Source of the DNA: Singulisphaera sp. GP187 | GTDB lineage: Bacteria > Planctomycetota > Phycisphaerae > Phycisphaerales > SM1A02 | DNA: 64,000 bases | Direction of reading: 5' to 3' | Assembly: GCA_945869475.1 (NCBI GenBank) | Contig: CAMBOV010000001.1 | Location: forward strand, 310,001 to 374,000 | In this document: in pieces, positions 33,653 to 42,090 of the stretch | Numbering within the stretch: position 1 is the first letter of the stretch | How the letters are laid out: each line of letters begins with the position of its first letter | Notes under the pieces: model-generated | Databases searched by the model: none | The model's input: the letters and a program-made list of their open reading frames with translations, nothing else | Told to the model about the DNA's origin: nothing | Translations under genes and position numbers: made by a program

Positions 33653-36600
33653 ATGGATTCAGTTGGGCACGATGACCGAGAGCGGCCTTCCCGATTCTGC
33701 TGGGAGATTGGCGTCGACACCGGTGGCACCTTCACCGATTGCATCGCGCACTCGAGCGATGGGCGCATTGCGCGCGCGAAGGTGCTCAGCACATCTGCGT
33801 TGCGCGGCACCGTGGTCGCCGCGGCACCCGACACCATCTTCATCGCACTCGCCATGACGCCGTCCGCTGCGACTGCAGATGCATTCTTTCGAGGGTTTTC
33901 GCTCTGCACTGTTGTCACCGAGTCACTCTCACGGGTGATCGGGCTGATCTGCTCTGCGCGACTCGCCTCAACAGGATGCATCGCGGTCACCCTTGCAGCA
34001 CACGAGAATCTGCGGGGTGACTGTCAAATTCTTGTTGGTGCCATCGTCGACCTCGTCGCTCCATTCGAGCCGCCGATTCTTGCCGCGCGGCTGGCCATCG
34101 ATCGCCCCCATCCCGAATCACTCGCTGATTGCCGAATCGCGATTGGAACAACACGGGGAACCAACGCGCTGCTCGAAGGACAGGTGAGCGATGTCACCTT
34201 CTTCGTCAACGAAGGTCTCCAAGACATCCTGCGCATTGGAGATCAACGTCGCCGCGATATCTTCGCGCGCTCTCCGTCGCGAGCGACAGCCCTGCACCAC
34301 GGCTCGAGCGGCGTGACGGGGCGGATGAACTCGGAGGGCGTCGAGATCGAGCCGCTCAACGAGTCACTCCTTCGCACGCATGCACGACTCGCCCTCTCGC
34401 GTGGTTCGAGTGCGGCCGCAGTCGCGCTCTTGCACGGTGGACGCAACGCCGCCCACGAAGTTCGCGTTGAGGCGATCCTTCGCCATGAGGGTTTTTCGTG
34501 GGTTTCTTCGGCGAACCGGTGCGGTTCGACAAGTCGCTTCGAACCCCGCGCTCGCGCTGCCGTCGTCGATGCGTCGCTCTCGGGTCCTGTGGGTGAGTTT
34601 GTCGCAGCCATCGGTCGTGCCGCGGCTGGAGCCGAACTGCTCATGATGACGAGTGCCGGTGGGCTCGTTCCAGCTGCTGCATTCCAACCTCGTGAGAGTT
34701 TGCTCTCTGGACCGGCTGGCGGCGTCGCAGGTGCCGCCTCGATCGCGCGCGCGTGCGGATTCAATCAGTGTGTCACGCTCGATATGGGAGGGACGAGCGC
34801 CGACGTCGCGCGCGTCGACGGAGAACCAGACATTCGCGACGAGACGACCGTCGGGTCAATCACGATCGCGTCACCGTCGATCGCGGTCGAGAGTGTCGCC
34901 GCCGGAGGTGGTTCAATCCTCTGGTGGGATGGCGACGCGATGCGCGTTGGTCCCAAGAGCGGCGGGGCCTCCCCTGGTCCTGCGTGCTATGGTCAAGGAG
35001 GCCCACTCACCCTCACCGATGCGCATCTCTTGCTCGGACGAATCGATCCACGTGGACTTCCCATTCCGACTCGACCCGCCTGCGCGCAGGCGCGAGCAGA
35101 CGAAGTGCACGAAGCGATCTGCGCCTCGGGCGGCACCCACCTCGATCTGCGCGAGATGCTCGCGTCGTTCGTGGCCATCGCAGACGAGGCGATGGCGAAT
35201 GCGATTCGTTCGGTGACGATTCGCCGCGGTGTCGATCCGATCGACCATGCGCTCATCACATTCGGCGGCGCGGGTGGACTGCACGCCTGCGCCGTCGCGC
35301 AGCGGTTGGGAATTCGCAGTGTGATCTTTCCGCCAGACGCGGGGCTTCTCTGCGCACGTGGAATTTCTCGTGCGCCAATCACGCGCATCGTCTCGTCACT
35401 CGTGCTCACCCCACTCGATGCGTTTTCACAGCAGTTCACCGAGCGACTCGCACAGCTCGAAGCCACAGCGCGAGAGGTCATCGCGAAACTCGGAGTCGAT
35501 CCCACTTCAGCAACGATTTCACGGCGCGTCGTGATGATGCGGCTCGCAGGACAAGAGGAGAGTCTTGATGTGGCGTGTGCCGGGTGCGCAGAAGAGCGCA
35601 ATCCGTGCGACCTGCTGCGCGAGCGATTTGCGCAGAACTACAGCGCAATCTACGGATTTCCACCCGACGTACATCGCACAATTGAGGTCGAGCGCATGCG
35701 GTTGCAGATTGAGTCTGCTCCGGCAGGCGCATCGCAAACCGCATCCGACGCAGCGGAAGCGAGTCCGCCGTCACCGATCACTGGCCCCTGCTCGATCATG
35801 CGCGCCGATTCGAGTTTTTACCTTCCACCTGGCTGGCACGCGACCGCGCACGCCACTGGCGCGCTGGTGTGCACGCGCGACGACGCGTGTGCGAATGACC
35901 TGAGTGCATGCGACGCTGCCCCGCGCGCAGAGTCCCACGAACTTGTCGCCGCTCAACTTGGCGCGATCGCAAGTGACATGGGCGAGCAGTTACGACGCAC
36001 CGCGCTCTCTGCAAACATCAAAGATCGCCTCGATTTCTCCTGCGGACTCCTTGATGCGCAGGGGTTTCTCGTCGTCAACGCCCCGCACATTCCGATTCAT
36101 CTCGGTGCACTCGGCCCGTGCGTGCGCGCTGTTCATGCGCACGGCACGCTCGTGGCGGGTGATGTCATCGCGGTGAACCATCCACGATTTGGTGGATCGC
36201 ACCTCCCCGATCTCACGGTGATCACTCCAGTGCACACGGCACAGGGCGAGCTGATCGGATTCGCAGCAAATCGCGCGCATCACGCAGAAATCGGAGGGAT
36301 GCGACCAGGATCGATGCCGCCTCGTGCGACGAATCTCGTGCAGGAGGGCGTCATCATCGAGCCGACGCACATCGTCAAAGGTGGGCGTGCGTGCTTCGAC
36401 TCGATCGAGAAACAGCTGCGCGGCGCGAAGTGGCCGAGCCGAATGGTCGACGACAATCTCGCTGACCTGCGCGCACAAGTTGCCGCAAACGAACTTGCCG
36501 CTCAACGCCTTCGCGCGCTCTTCGTGCACAACGGCGCCGCGCGAATGCAGCACTCATATGCAGCGTTGCGCAGCGCCGCACGACGAGCAAGCGAGCGCGC

Positions 36601-37498
36601 GATTGCAACACTTCCCGCCGAGATTGCGAAGATCGAGGAACGACTCGATGATGGCACGCGCCTCGCCGTGGCGATGAGTCGACGACTCGACCCCCCACAT
36701 CTCACCATTGATTTCACCTCCACCTCGGCGCAGCATCCGGGCAATCTCAACGCGCCGATCGCCGTCACACGCGCCGCAGTCATGTATTCCATTCGTGTTC
36801 TCGTCGGTCTCGACCTCGGGGGTGACGGTCCAGCGTTTCCGATGAATGAGGGATTGCTCGATCCCGTCGAGATCATTCTTCCCGCAGGCACGGTGCTTTC
36901 ACCAGATTTTTCGCCACCGCCCGATGAATGTCCAGCCTGCGCGATCGGGCAAACTGAGACCAGTCAACGTTTGGTCGACCTGCTCTGGCGAGCCTTCAAT
37001 CTCGCAGCGTGCAGCCAAGGAACGATCAACAATCTGCTCTTTGGCAATGAACAATTCGGCTTCTATGAAACGATCGCCGGTGGCGCAGGCGCATCGCGCG
37101 ACCGTCACGGCGAGAGTGGCGTGCACACGCACATCAGCAACACGCGCATCACCGATGCCGAAGTGCTCGAGCGGCGCTATCCAGTGCGACTCGAAGAGTT
37201 CGCAATTCGCGCAGGATCCGGCGGCGCAGGCGAGATGCGCGGTGGTGATGGACTCATCCGGCGCATCCGTTTTCTTCAACAGGTCGAGCTCTCCTTCTTG
37301 TCGCAACATCGCGTCGAGAGCCCCTATGGACTCGCGGGCGGAGGCGCCGGCACGCGCGGAATGCAGCGTGTCATTCGTATGAACCGCGTCCCTGAAGAAG
37401 TCGATGGCATCATCGAACTCTCGATGAATCCCGGCGATGCCTTCGAAATCGAAACTCCTGGCGGCGGCGGGTACGGGCGAGAAATAATCACCGCGTAA
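33653..37498 (+). CDS. 5-oxoprolinase / hydantoinase A-B fusion
   Basis: The 1281-residue ATP-dependent enzyme joins hydantoinase A and B halves in one chain, the size of 5-oxoprolinase, which opens 5-oxo-L-proline to glutamate. The A half shows '[14 protein letters not shown]', '[13 protein letters not shown]', '[18 protein letters not shown]', '[11 protein letters not shown]' and '[15 protein letters not shown]'. The B half starts near residue 760 with '[37 protein letters not shown]', then '[15 protein letters not shown]' and the C-terminal 'GGGAGTRG' and 'TPGGGGYG'. Hydantoin substrates are possible. The start is set by a TAGTCT hexamer. The 3' end overlaps convergent ymdB by 11 bp. Confidence 0.9.
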   Translation: MDSVGHDDRERPSRFCWEIGVDTGGTFTDCIAHSSDGRIARAKVLSTSALRGTVVAAAPDTIFIALAMTPSAATADAFFRGFSLCTVVTESLSRVIGLICSARLASTGCIAVTLAAHENLRGDCQILVGAIVDLVAPFEPPILAARLAIDRPHPESLADCRIAIGTTRGTNALLEGQVSDVTFFVNEGLQDILRIGDQRRRDIFARSPSRATALHHGSSGVTGRMNSEGVEIEPLNESLLRTHARLALSRGSSAAAVALLHGGRNAAHEVRVEAILRHEGFSWVSSANRCGSTSRFEPRARAAVVDASLSGPVGEFVAAIGRAAAGAELLMMTSAGGLVPAAAFQPRESLLSGPAGGVAGAASIARACGFNQCVTLDMGGTSADVARVDGEPDIRDETTVGSITIASPSIAVESVAAGGGSILWWDGDAMRVGPKSGGASPGPACYGQGGPLTLTDAHLLLGRIDPRGLPIPTRPACAQARADEVHEAICASGGTHLDLREMLASFVAIADEAMANAIRSVTIRRGVDPIDHALITFGGAGGLHACAVAQRLGIRSVIFPPDAGLLCARGISRAPITRIVSSLVLTPLDAFSQQFTERLAQLEATAREVIAKLGVDPTSATISRRVVMMRLAGQEESLDVACAGCAEERNPCDLLRERFAQNYSAIYGFPPDVHRTIEVERMRLQIESAPAGASQTASDAAEASPPSPITGPCSIMRADSSFYLPPGWHATAHATGALVCTRDDACANDLSACDAAPRAESHELVAAQLGAIASDMGEQLRRTALSANIKDRLDFSCGLLDAQGFLVVNAPHIPIHLGALGPCVRAVHAHGTLVAGDVIAVNHPRFGGSHLPDLTVITPVHTAQGELIGFAANRAHHAEIGGMRPGSMPPRATNLVQEGVIIEPTHIVKGGRACFDSIEKQLRGAKWPSRMVDDNLADLRAQVAANELAAQRLRALFVHNGAARMQHSYAALRSAARRASERAIATLPAEIAKIEERLDDGTRLAVAMSRRLDPPHLTIDFTSTSAQHPGNLNAPIAVTRAAVMYSIRVLVGLDLGGDGPAFPMNEGLLDPVEIILPAGTVLSPDFSPPPDECPACAIGQTETSQRLVDLLWRAFNLAACSQGTINNLLFGNEQFGFYETIAGGAGASRDRHGESGVHTHISNTRITDAEVLERRYPVRLEEFAIRAGSGGAGEMRGGDGLIRRIRFLQQVELSFLSQHRVESPYGLAGGGAGTRGMQRVIRMNRVPEEVDGIIELSMNPGDAFEIETPGGGGYGREIITA

Positions 37499-38318
37499 AC
37501 GGTGGTCGCTTGAGATCCGCTTCGATATCGATGCGCGAAATCGAGCGAGCCTTTCCAGAAATCGGATCGATCTCAATCACACATCCGCAGGCACGCTCGC
37601 CGCCTTCACCCATTTCGAAGTTGGTGTGCACACCCGTTGTCATCGCACGCAGCACTCCAACAGGATCTCGACCAATGACACTTGAATATGGACCGCACAT
37701 CCCCACATCGGTAATGAACGCCGTTCCGCCACGCATGATTCGCGCATCGGCGGTCGGAATGTGCGTATGCGATCCAATCACTGCCGCGACTCGTCCGTCG
37801 AGATAGTGTGCGAGCGCCGCTTTTTCTGAAGTTGCCTCCATGTGTGCTTCGACAATCACGATCGGCGAGGTCTCAGGCAACAATGCGAGCACCGCATCGA
37901 CGCATGCAAACGGATCGTCTGCATGCAGGTTCATGAACACTCTGCCGAGCACCGTCACAACAAAGATGTCCCGTGGACGCGCGGCTGACTTCGCAATGCG
38001 AATCCAACGCTTTCCTGGGGCTTTCGCCGAAAGATTCGCCGGTCGGGCGATCGGCTCTGCAGGGTCTTCAAGCACCGGAGTGATGCGGGGATCGCGAAAC
38101 GCGTGATCGCCAAGCGTCACCGCGTCAACGCCGAGTTCGCGCAGTCCCTTGTACAGGTCTGGGGTGATTCCCGATCCGTTGCGCAGATTCTCGCCGTTGA
38201 CAATGATCAGATCGGGGCTCGACTCTGCTCGAACTTGTGGGATCGCCTGCGCAAGCACTCGCCTGCCAGGCTGACCGACACAATCTCCAAAAAAAGCACT
38301 CACAATTCCGCGCTGCAT
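37488..38318 (-). CDS. ymdB: YmdB-family metallophosphoesterase
   Basis: The 276-residue protein matches the YmdB/TIGR00282 family, metal-dependent cyclic-nucleotide phosphodiesterases. Landmarks are 'FFGDCVGQPGRRVL', 'LIIVNGENLRNGSGIT', 'GVDAVTLGDHAFRD' (most members have GNH here), 'VIVEAHMEATSEKAALAHYLDGRVAAVIGSHTHIPTADARI' and 'FITDVGMCGPYSSVIG'. The metal-binding His, Asp, Glu and Asn are otherwise intact. The start ATG lies 6 nt from a minus-strand TAGAGT that overlaps the divergent TACACT promoter. Confidence 0.9.
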   Translation of the reverse strand: MQRGIVSAFFGDCVGQPGRRVLAQAIPQVRAESSPDLIIVNGENLRNGSGITPDLYKGLRELGVDAVTLGDHAFRDPRITPVLEDPAEPIARPANLSAKAPGKRWIRIAKSAARPRDIFVVTVLGRVFMNLHADDPFACVDAVLALLPETSPIVIVEAHMEATSEKAALAHYLDGRVAAVIGSHTHIPTADARIMRGGTAFITDVGMCGPYSSVIGRDPVGVLRAMTTGVHTNFEMGEGGERACGCVIEIDPISGKARSISRIDIEADLKRPPFTR

Positions 38319-38321
38319 CGT

Positions 38322-38330
38322 TACACTCTA
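38322..38330. promoter_or_regulatory. Overlapping divergent -10 hexamers of ymdB and the DUF3553 gene
   Basis: The plus strand has TACACT at 38322-38327, 10 nt before mini-ORF ATG 38338. The minus strand has TAGAGT at 38325-38330, 6 nt before ymdB ATG 38318. The whole divergent control region is 19 bp between the two ATGs. Confidence 0.5.
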
Positions 38331-38337
38331 CAAGGCG

Positions 38338-38349
38338 ATGCGCGGATGA
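38338..38349 (+). CDS. Leader mini-ORF 1 (MRG)
   Basis: ATG CGC GGA TGA is the first ATG after the TACACT hexamer. Its stop overlaps the ATG of mini-ORF 2 (ATGA). It is proposed as the entry point of a leaderless mRNA and not as a functional peptide. Confidence 0.35.
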   Translation: MRG

Positions 38350-38381
38350 CCGATCTGGTGATTGCGCTCGCCACCGCATGA
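38346..38381 (+). CDS. Leader mini-ORF 2 (MTDLVIALATA)
   Basis: This is an 11-residue ORF whose TGA overlaps the ATG of the DUF3553 gene (ATGA at 38378-38381). With mini-ORF 1 it forms a two-step stop-restart chain into the main gene. The peptide is hydrophobic and has no run of one codon like an attenuator leader. Confidence 0.4.
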   Translation: MTDLVIALATA

Positions 38382-39010
38382 TTGAAGCCACATACAAGAA
38401 GGGTGATCGTGTTCGGCATCCATCTCGCCCGGAGTGGGGCGTTGGTGTCGTCAACAAGATCGAAGTCGTCACACGCGACGCGTCGACAGATTTGCGCGTC
38501 TGGGTTCGTTTTCCCTCGGTCGGCGACAAGACTTTGCTCGCAAGTGTTGCTGCGCTCGAGATCATCGATGACCAGGGTTTTGGCAGCGGAATTCACGCCC
38601 GTCCAACCGTCACAGATCTCGATCTCGCCAAGGGTGGCGGATGGCTCGGCGCCATTTCAAAGCAATCTGCTGACAACGTCATGACCGCCCTCGCTGGGGA
38701 GGCGACCGATCCATTTGCGAGTCTGCGTCGTCGATTTGAGTATTCCGTGCAGCTCTACCGGTTCGACGGCTCGCCAACGCGACTTGTTGAGTGGTCGATC
38801 GCTCAGAGTGGGCTCGATGATCCGATGGCACGGTTCAATCGCCAAGAACTCGAACAGCTCTACAAGCGCTGGCTCTTCAATCTCGACGCGCACGTGCTGA
38901 AACTGCTCGGCGAACTGCGACGCGAGAAGTCGATCATCGATCAGGTGCTGCTCACTGCCCCACCCCTTGCCACCAGAACTATTCGCCGCCTTCAGGGTAT
39001 GGTGAAGTAG
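38378..39010 (+). CDS. DUF3553-domain protein (CarD-like N-terminal fold)
   Basis: The 210-residue protein opens with 'YKKGDRVRHPSRPEWGVGVVNKIE', the DUF3553 pattern. This beta-barrel resembles the CarD/UvrD C-terminal Tudor-like domains that bind RNA polymerase or nucleic acid. The rest is a helical domain of about 110 residues with 'FDGSPTRLVEWSIAQSGLDDPMARFNRQELEQLYKRW', unrecognised. ATG 38378 is used because it overlaps mini-ORF 2 as ATGA and gives the canonical N-terminus; a 257-residue reading from 38237 runs antisense into ymdB. It is followed 4 bp later by the TPR protein. Confidence 0.8.
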   Translation: MIEATYKKGDRVRHPSRPEWGVGVVNKIEVVTRDASTDLRVWVRFPSVGDKTLLASVAALEIIDDQGFGSGIHARPTVTDLDLAKGGGWLGAISKQSADNVMTALAGEATDPFASLRRRFEYSVQLYRFDGSPTRLVEWSIAQSGLDDPMARFNRQELEQLYKRWLFNLDAHVLKLLGELRREKSIIDQVLLTAPPLATRTIRRLQGMVK

Positions 39011-39014
39011 CGGT

Positions 39015-40799
39015 ATGAAGAGACCCACAGCGCATCCGCGCGGATCACTGACGAGAGGCACTTATCGAGTCATCGCATTGTCAGTTGCGGCCGTGATGTT
39101 TCTCTCGGTGCTCGCGATCTGTTGGTCAAGCGATCGCGATCGGGCAGAACAACTCGCAGTCGCACTTGAGGAGTGTGGCAAGTCGATGCAGCAAGAGCAC
39201 GACGGACGGATGGCTGCCGAGATGAAAGTCATCGATCTGGTGAAGGCAGCGCTCGCTGCAAAGGAAGCCTCCGGTCAAGCGATTGCAGCAGCGAATGCTC
39301 GAGCAGACCTCGCGCAGAAAACGATCGTCGTACCTCCACCAGCGCCAGTCGCCACCGCGCCATCGGCAGAACAACTTGCTGCAGAGCGACAGTTGGTCGA
39401 ATCGAAAGCGATGATCGCGTCGCTCGAGTCAGCACTGCAAACGGCGATCGAGCACGCCGCGCGTGACCAACTTCGGGCACAGCGACTTGTGAACTTCATC
39501 GAAGGATCCTTTCACGCCTTTGCTCCCGCCGGCGTCGCGCCCACCGACGCAACCATCGCATCCGTGATGATCGCAGCGAGTCGCGAGTTGAAGGGCGGAG
39601 CACTCGCGGACGATCCTGCCGCACACGCGCAGGCGCAGGAACTCGTTGGGACACTCCTCGTCAATAGCGGAAACAGCGCTCACGCGACCGAACTTCTCGA
39701 ACAGGCGCTCGCATTTCAACGCGCGGCGAGCCCGCTCGATGTTCGCGAGGTGGCCGATTCTGCGAGTGACCTCGCGCTTGCTCACCTTTCCGTCGGAACA
39801 CTCCCATCTGCGCAGACTCTCGCGCAAGAGGCACTCACACTCGAGCAAGCAATCTCGATTGACTCGCTCTCGCTCGCACGCGCGCGAAGTGTGTTGGCGC
39901 AGGTCCTGGTTGCGCGCGGAGACCTTGCGCAAGCGACTCTTCAGAGCGAGACAGCGCTTGCGATCTACCGAAAACTGCTCCCAGGAAACACGACAATACT
40001 TGCCGAGCAGATCAATCAACTCGGTGAGATCCTCGATCAGAGCGGCCGATTCGCGGATGCCGAGCGGCTCTATCACGAAGCCGTCACGATGAAGGCGAAT
40101 CTCTACGAGGGCGACCATCCCAATGTTGCGCGTGGTCTCAAGAATCTCGCAGGAATTCGCCAAGAACTTGGTCGATCTGCAGAGGCGGAGCCTCTTGCGG
40201 TTGCAGCGCTTGAGATGCAGCGACGCATCTACACGGGTGACACGGTCTTCGTCGCCGACGGCATCAACACACTCGCGAGCATCCGCCGGTCACTCGGCGA
40301 CACCGCCGGCTCCGAAATCTTGTTTCGTCAATCCCTCGCAATGCGCGAGCGCATCTACAAGGGAGATCATCCTTCGATCGCCAGTTCACTCACAAGCCTC
40401 GCGTGGGTTGAGCAAGCGCTCGGAAAGAGTTCGCTTGCTGAACCGATGCTCGTGCGAGCGCTCGAGATGCGAAAGCGCCTGTCGAGCGGCGATGACGCAC
40501 GCGTCGCCCGCGCGCTCAACAGCCTTGCGTGGGTTCGCTTCGATCTCGCAGAGACTGCGCAAGCGGCACAGAATGTTGCGGATTCAGTTGCGATGTATGA
40601 GCGACTCTTTCCGGCAGGCGACGCAGGTCGCGCGGTCGCGATCGCGACACAGGCACGAATCGCCAAGAAACTTGGGCAAGCCGAACTCGCCGCTTCGCTC
40701 ATTCTGCAAGCCGAAACGATGGTGCTCGCAACAGAGTCCCCCGCCGCGGCCAACACGCAGGCTGTACTCGATCTCAAGCGTGAAATCGCGACGCACTGA
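39015..40799 (+). CDS. Membrane-anchored TPR repeat protein
   Basis: The 594-residue protein has one N-terminal membrane span ('VIALSVAAVMFLSVLAICW'), a coiled-coil (about 40-155) broken by a Pro-rich piece, then about eight TPR units of the 42-residue kinesin-light-chain type ('GDHPNVARGLKNLAGIRQELGRSAEAEPLAVAALEMQRRIY'). The repeat type matches the tail of the Ser/Thr kinase at 27800. TPRs are protein-binding scaffolds; the partner is unknown. It lies 4 bp after the DUF3553 gene and is probably co-transcribed. Confidence 0.85.
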   Translation: MKRPTAHPRGSLTRGTYRVIALSVAAVMFLSVLAICWSSDRDRAEQLAVALEECGKSMQQEHDGRMAAEMKVIDLVKAALAAKEASGQAIAAANARADLAQKTIVVPPPAPVATAPSAEQLAAERQLVESKAMIASLESALQTAIEHAARDQLRAQRLVNFIEGSFHAFAPAGVAPTDATIASVMIAASRELKGGALADDPAAHAQAQELVGTLLVNSGNSAHATELLEQALAFQRAASPLDVREVADSASDLALAHLSVGTLPSAQTLAQEALTLEQAISIDSLSLARARSVLAQVLVARGDLAQATLQSETALAIYRKLLPGNTTILAEQINQLGEILDQSGRFADAERLYHEAVTMKANLYEGDHPNVARGLKNLAGIRQELGRSAEAEPLAVAALEMQRRIYTGDTVFVADGINTLASIRRSLGDTAGSEILFRQSLAMRERIYKGDHPSIASSLTSLAWVEQALGKSSLAEPMLVRALEMRKRLSSGDDARVARALNSLAWVRFDLAETAQAAQNVADSVAMYERLFPAGDAGRAVAIATQARIAKKLGQAELAASLILQAETMVLATESPAAANTQAVLDLKREIATH

Positions 40800-40820
40800 T
40801 CGGTTCGTGCGCAGTCCCAA

Positions 40821-41729
40821 TCAATCCTTTTCCGCCATCAACTGTGCGCGCGCATCGTGCAATTCAGCGATGCGCTTCGCGTCAACCGTTGGGTAGTGCA
40901 GGTCGAGCCCGCTCAGTGTGTCGATGATCACCGAGGCGACTGCCAGTCGCGTGTACCACTTGTTATCAGCAGGAATCACATGCCACGGCGCCTCTGGGCT
41001 CGAGGTCTCTTGAATCATCTTCTCGTACGCGGCCATGTACGCATCCCAGTGCTGGCGCTCTCGCACGTCTGCTGCTGAGAATTTCCAGTGCTTCTCTGCA
41101 TCATCGATGCGCTCGAGAAAGCGCTTGCGCTGCTCCTTCTTCGAGACATTCAAGAAGAACTTGCGGATGACCGTGCCATTGCGCGACAAAAAACGCTCGT
41201 ACCTGCGGATATCGGTGTACCGCTGATCGAAGATGTCCTTTGTCACAAGTTGCGCCGGAAGTTTCTGATTTTTCAGGATCTCAGGGTGCACCCGCACGAC
41301 GAGCACCTCTTCGTAGTAGGAGCGATTGAAGATGCCAATCGTGCCGCGTGGAGGCGCCCGTCGCATCGCTCGCCACATGTAGTCGTGGTCGATCTCCTCA
41401 CTCGACGGCGCTTTGAAAGAATGCACCTCACACCCCTGCGGATTGATTCCCGACATGACCTGCTTGATCACGCCATCCTTTCCTGCTGCGTCCATCGCTT
41501 GAAAGATCAGCAGAATCGCCCAGTGATCTTGCGCGTAGAGCTTCGATTGCAACTCTGCCATCACCGCGATGCCCTCTTCGAGCAACTCCCTCGCCCCATC
41601 TTTGGTGACTCCATCCACTGATCCGCACTCCTGTGGATCGCATCGGTCAAGTCGAAACCCCTCGCCGTTCGTCACGGAATGCTTGTGCGAGAGAGCACGG
41701 GCACCACGGATCAACTCTTCAGTCTTCAT
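40821..41729 (-). CDS. ppk2: Polyphosphate kinase 2 family protein
   Basis: PPK2 enzymes move phosphate between polyphosphate and nucleotides. The 302-residue, single-domain protein has the P-loop 'QAMDAAGKDGVIK' (about 78-90), 'FNRSYYEEVLVVRVHPE' with the Walker B region, a lid 'RYERFLSRNGTVIRKFFLNVSKKEQRKRFLERI', and 'WHVIPADNKWYTRLAVASVI'. The size and 'SGINPQGCEVHSFKAPSSEE' motif fit the PPK2 group that phosphorylates AMP/ADP or NMPs/NDPs; the class cannot be fixed by eye. Confidence 0.92.
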   Translation of the reverse strand: MKTEELIRGARALSHKHSVTNGEGFRLDRCDPQECGSVDGVTKDGARELLEEGIAVMAELQSKLYAQDHWAILLIFQAMDAAGKDGVIKQVMSGINPQGCEVHSFKAPSSEEIDHDYMWRAMRRAPPRGTIGIFNRSYYEEVLVVRVHPEILKNQKLPAQLVTKDIFDQRYTDIRRYERFLSRNGTVIRKFFLNVSKKEQRKRFLERIDDAEKHWKFSAADVRERQHWDAYMAAYEKMIQETSSPEAPWHVIPADNKWYTRLAVASVIIDTLSGLDLHYPTVDAKRIAELHDARAQLMAEKD

Positions 41730-41943
41730 GTCGGTGTTGTATCAGCCTCCAACCCTTCGAATTCGCTTGTATTTGCCAGAGCCGACACCATACTGCGAGC
41801 ACGTGAGAGCCTCCCCGCGACTTCGACGATTGACCACTCGATGCTCTGGTCTGACCGATGGTCAAGACCTCACCGCGATCTTTTCGGGATGGGGGAACTG
41901 TTCCTAAACCCCCCTTTCCTACCTGCCGCGCCACGAAACTCAA
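41730..41943. other. Intergenic region between ppk2 and tRNA-Val(GAC)
   Basis: No gene is seen. A run GGGGG (41893) faces CCCCCC (41911) and could form a hairpin, but there is no T-run for a terminator in the tRNA direction. Confidence 0.5.
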
Positions 41944-42017
41944 TGAACCGTACTGGGCTCGAACCAGTGACCTCCTCCGTGTCATGGAGGCGCGCTAGCC
42001 AACTGCGCCAACGGTCC
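41944..42017 (-). tRNA. tRNA-Val (anticodon GAC)
   Basis: The minus strand folds as a complete cloverleaf. The acceptor is GGACCGT with ACGGTTC (one G-T pair) and discriminator A. The anticodon stem is CCTCC/GGAGG with loop ATGACAC, giving anticodon GAC. The T arm is ACTGG-TTCGAGC-CCAGT. CCA is not encoded. TAGGAT (42028-42033, minus) ends exactly 10 nt before the 5' end. Confidence 0.95.
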
Positions 42018-42027
42018 GTGGATATGC

Positions 42028-42033
42028 ATCCTA
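42028..42033 (-). promoter_or_regulatory. -10 hexamer TAGGAT of tRNA-Val(GAC)
   Basis: It lies 10 nt before the mature tRNA 5' end on the minus strand, the same spacing as for tRNA-Val(TAC). Confidence 0.6.
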
Positions 42034-42090
42034 GTCGCCTCTTCGAAAATCAGCAAGACGCGAACCGCACGATCACAGCGAGCAACTTCT

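Noticed and set aside
41893-41916. G-run/C-run hairpin as terminator of tRNA-Val(GAC)
   Set aside because: No T-run follows in the direction of tRNA transcription.
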